Shown: piece by piece, positions 62,820 through 64,000 of the stretch
Layout of the letters: each line of letters starts with the position of its first letter
How positions within the stretch are numbered: position 1 is the stretch's first letter
Assembly (NCBI GenBank): GCA_016713325.1
Contig: JADJPJ010000093.1
Span: 62,001-126,000, forward strand
DNA length: 64,000 nt
Direction of reading: 5' to 3'
DNA from: Candidatus Flexifilum affinis
Lineage (GTDB): Bacteria; Chloroflexota; Anaerolineae; Aggregatilineales; Phototrophicaceae
The notes under the pieces: generated by a model
Database searches by the model: none
What the model was told of the DNA's origin: nothing
The model's input: only the letters and a program-made list of their open reading frames with translations
Position numbers and translations under genes: made by a program

Positions 62820-62831
62820 ATGGTTAACATA
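62814..62831. promoter_or_regulatory. LacI-type operator overlapping the -10 box
   Basis: Perfect 7-bp arms TATGTTA (62814-62820) and TAACATA (62825-62831) around TGGT. It covers the -10 box and start region, the expected place for repression by the LacI protein encoded downstream. Confidence 0.65.
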
Positions 62832-62894
62832 TCGGTTGCGGGCGCCTCGCCCGCATTGAGACGGCTTTCTAGAAATTCTTTATGGCGACCCTCT

Positions 62895-63920
62895 ATGGCG
62901 ACCATTGAAGATGTCGCAAAACGCGCCGGCGTCTCTGCGATGACCGTGTCGCGTGTCCTGAACAATTCGGGCTATATTGGGGAAAAGACCCGTGAAAAGG
63001 TCGAGTTGGCCATAGCCGAACTCGGCTATGTGCCCAATGCCCTGGCGCGGAGTCTGCGCTTCAAGACCACCCATACAGTGGCGCTGGTCCTGACCGACAT
63101 CACCAATTCGTATTTCACCACCGTGGCGCGCGGCGTCGAAGACATGGCCAACGCCCGCGACTTCACGGTCATGTTCGCCAATACCGACGAATCGCCCGAC
63201 AAAGAGATGAAGTACCTGAGCGTGCTGGCGCAGAAGCAGGTCGACGGCGTGCTGCTCGTCCCTGCCTTCTCGTCGCCGGACCCGATCACCTTCCTCAGGG
63301 CGCGCGGCATCCCCGTCGTGGTCCTCGATCGCCGCATCCCCGGCGTGTCCGTCGACACCGTGCGCACGGACTCGGTTCGCGGCGCCTATCAGCTCACCCG
63401 ACATCTGCTCGACCAGGGCCACCGGCGCATCGCGCTGCTGACCGGCCCGGCCGAGATCTCGACCTCGACCGACCGCGTGGCCGGTTACAAGCAGGCCCTC
63501 TTCGAAGCCGGACTGGGCGAAGAGGATGCCATTGTCCGGGGCGGCAGCTACACCATGGACAGCGGCTATGAGCAGGCGGAGTGGGCGCTGGCGCAGAAAC
63601 CAATGCCGACCGCGCTCTTTGCGGGCAACAACTTCATCGCCATCGGCGTCCTGCGGGCGCTGCGCGATCGCGGAGTGCGTGTGCCGGAGCGGATGTCGGT
63701 CGTCTCGTTCGACGATCTGCCTCATCAGTCGGCGGTCGAGCCGTTCCTGACGGTGGTCAGCCAGCCCGCCTACGAGATCGGCGCGCAGGCGACTGCCCGG
63801 CTGTTCGATCTCCTCGGCGGCAAAGCGGGCGATGAACCGATCGATCTGGTCCTGCCCGCCGAAATGATCGTCCGGCGATCCAGCGGCGCGCCCAGACGGG
63901 TCCGGGTTCGCGCCCCGTAG
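62895..63920 (+). CDS. LacI/GalR-family transcriptional regulator
   Basis: 341 residues from ATG 62895; the frame opens at 62820 inside the operator, which is untenable. LacI helix-turn-helix at residues 2-26 (TIEDVAKRAGVSAMTVSRVLN) with hinge helix region NALARSLR, then a periplasmic-binding-protein-like sensor domain (VALVLTDITNSYFT, DGVLLVPAFSS, ALFAGNNFIAIGVL, SVVSFDDLPH). It normally binds a sugar or nucleoside and represses catabolic genes. Its target is probably the operon starting just after 63920, and itself. Confidence 0.92.
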   Translation: MATIEDVAKRAGVSAMTVSRVLNNSGYIGEKTREKVELAIAELGYVPNALARSLRFKTTHTVALVLTDITNSYFTTVARGVEDMANARDFTVMFANTDESPDKEMKYLSVLAQKQVDGVLLVPAFSSPDPITFLRARGIPVVVLDRRIPGVSVDTVRTDSVRGAYQLTRHLLDQGHRRIALLTGPAEISTSTDRVAGYKQALFEAGLGEEDAIVRGGSYTMDSGYEQAEWALAQKPMPTALFAGNNFIAIGVLRALRDRGVRVPERMSVVSFDDLPHQSAVEPFLTVVSQPAYEIGAQATARLFDLLGGKAGDEPIDLVLPAEMIVRRSSGAPRRVRVRAP

Positions 63921-63994
63921 GTCGCAAGTGTCGCACTCACCTGGAGCAACCTCTGTTCCGCACATTATCTGACTTGCAGTTCAGGAGCAAGGCA

Positions 63995-64000
63995 ATGAAC
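63995..64000 (+). CDS. Start of a gene running off the window
   Basis: ATG at 63995 is preceded seven bases earlier by AGGAG (63983-63987), an ideal ribosome-binding site. Only two codons are visible. Position after a LacI-type gene suggests a transporter or catabolic gene. Confidence 0.4.

Overview
The window is GC-rich, gene-dense bacterial DNA. It combines many multiheme c-type cytochromes, large STAND/TPR/WD40 signalling proteins, a soluble-cyclase/AAA/TPR protein, MacB-type exporters and dispersed GTAGGG-type palindromes. This mix points to a Chloroflexota (Anaerolineae-like) genome; that placement is inference from gene content, since no rRNA or other marker gene is present. I found no tRNA, rRNA or CRISPR array.

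Region 1 (1-17.3 kb) is a respiratory electron-transfer block. It holds a plus-strand operon of two nonaheme-type cytochromes and a cytochrome b/c fusion (1-3934), a TetR regulator with a divergent membrane protein, two minus-strand secreted or anchored cytochrome genes (a duplicated decaheme protein and a lipoprotein monoheme), a NarL-type two-component system whose kinase is split by a frameshift, and a second cytochrome operon ending in a four-cluster ferredoxin (13136-17331).

Region 2 (17.5-32 kb) is a TIR-rich conflict or signalling island. It contains a TIR-uracil-DNA-glycosylase-like fusion with a response regulator, an M23 peptidase-like protein, a TIR / NACHT-HEAT gene pair (probably one frameshifted gene), a TIR-FGE/C-lectin protein, and two exported TPR plus beta-propeller proteins.

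Region 3 (32-46.8 kb) is mixed: a YfhO-flippase fusion riddled with repeats and frameshifts, an OsmC protein, an IS5-type transposase relic, a PYROXD2/CrtI-like oxidoreductase, small proteins and a cupin. It also holds a three-gene ubiquitin-like conjugation cassette (76-residue ubiquitin-like protein ending in Gly, Prok-E2_E-like protein, JAB-E1 fusion; 41747-44108), then a mannonate-dehydratase-like enolase and a lactonase.

Region 4 (46.8-64 kb) has the 1418-residue double-cyclase/AAA/TPR regulator, then an export operon on the minus strand (two HlyD/MacA-like adaptors, MacB-like ATPase, two permeases, an SH3 membrane protein, a secreted protein). That operon is divergent from an OmpR/histidine-kinase pair across a near-perfect 17-bp inverted repeat. 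A LacI regulator with a self-overlapping operator follows.

Two themes cut across the window. Palindromic repeats of two families sit between genes and even in frame inside genes. Single-base frameshifts break at least eight otherwise well-conserved genes, so consensus errors in the assembly should be considered before calling them pseudogenes. The best candidates for something new are the Fe-S-less TIR-UDG fusion and the ubiquitin-like cassette.
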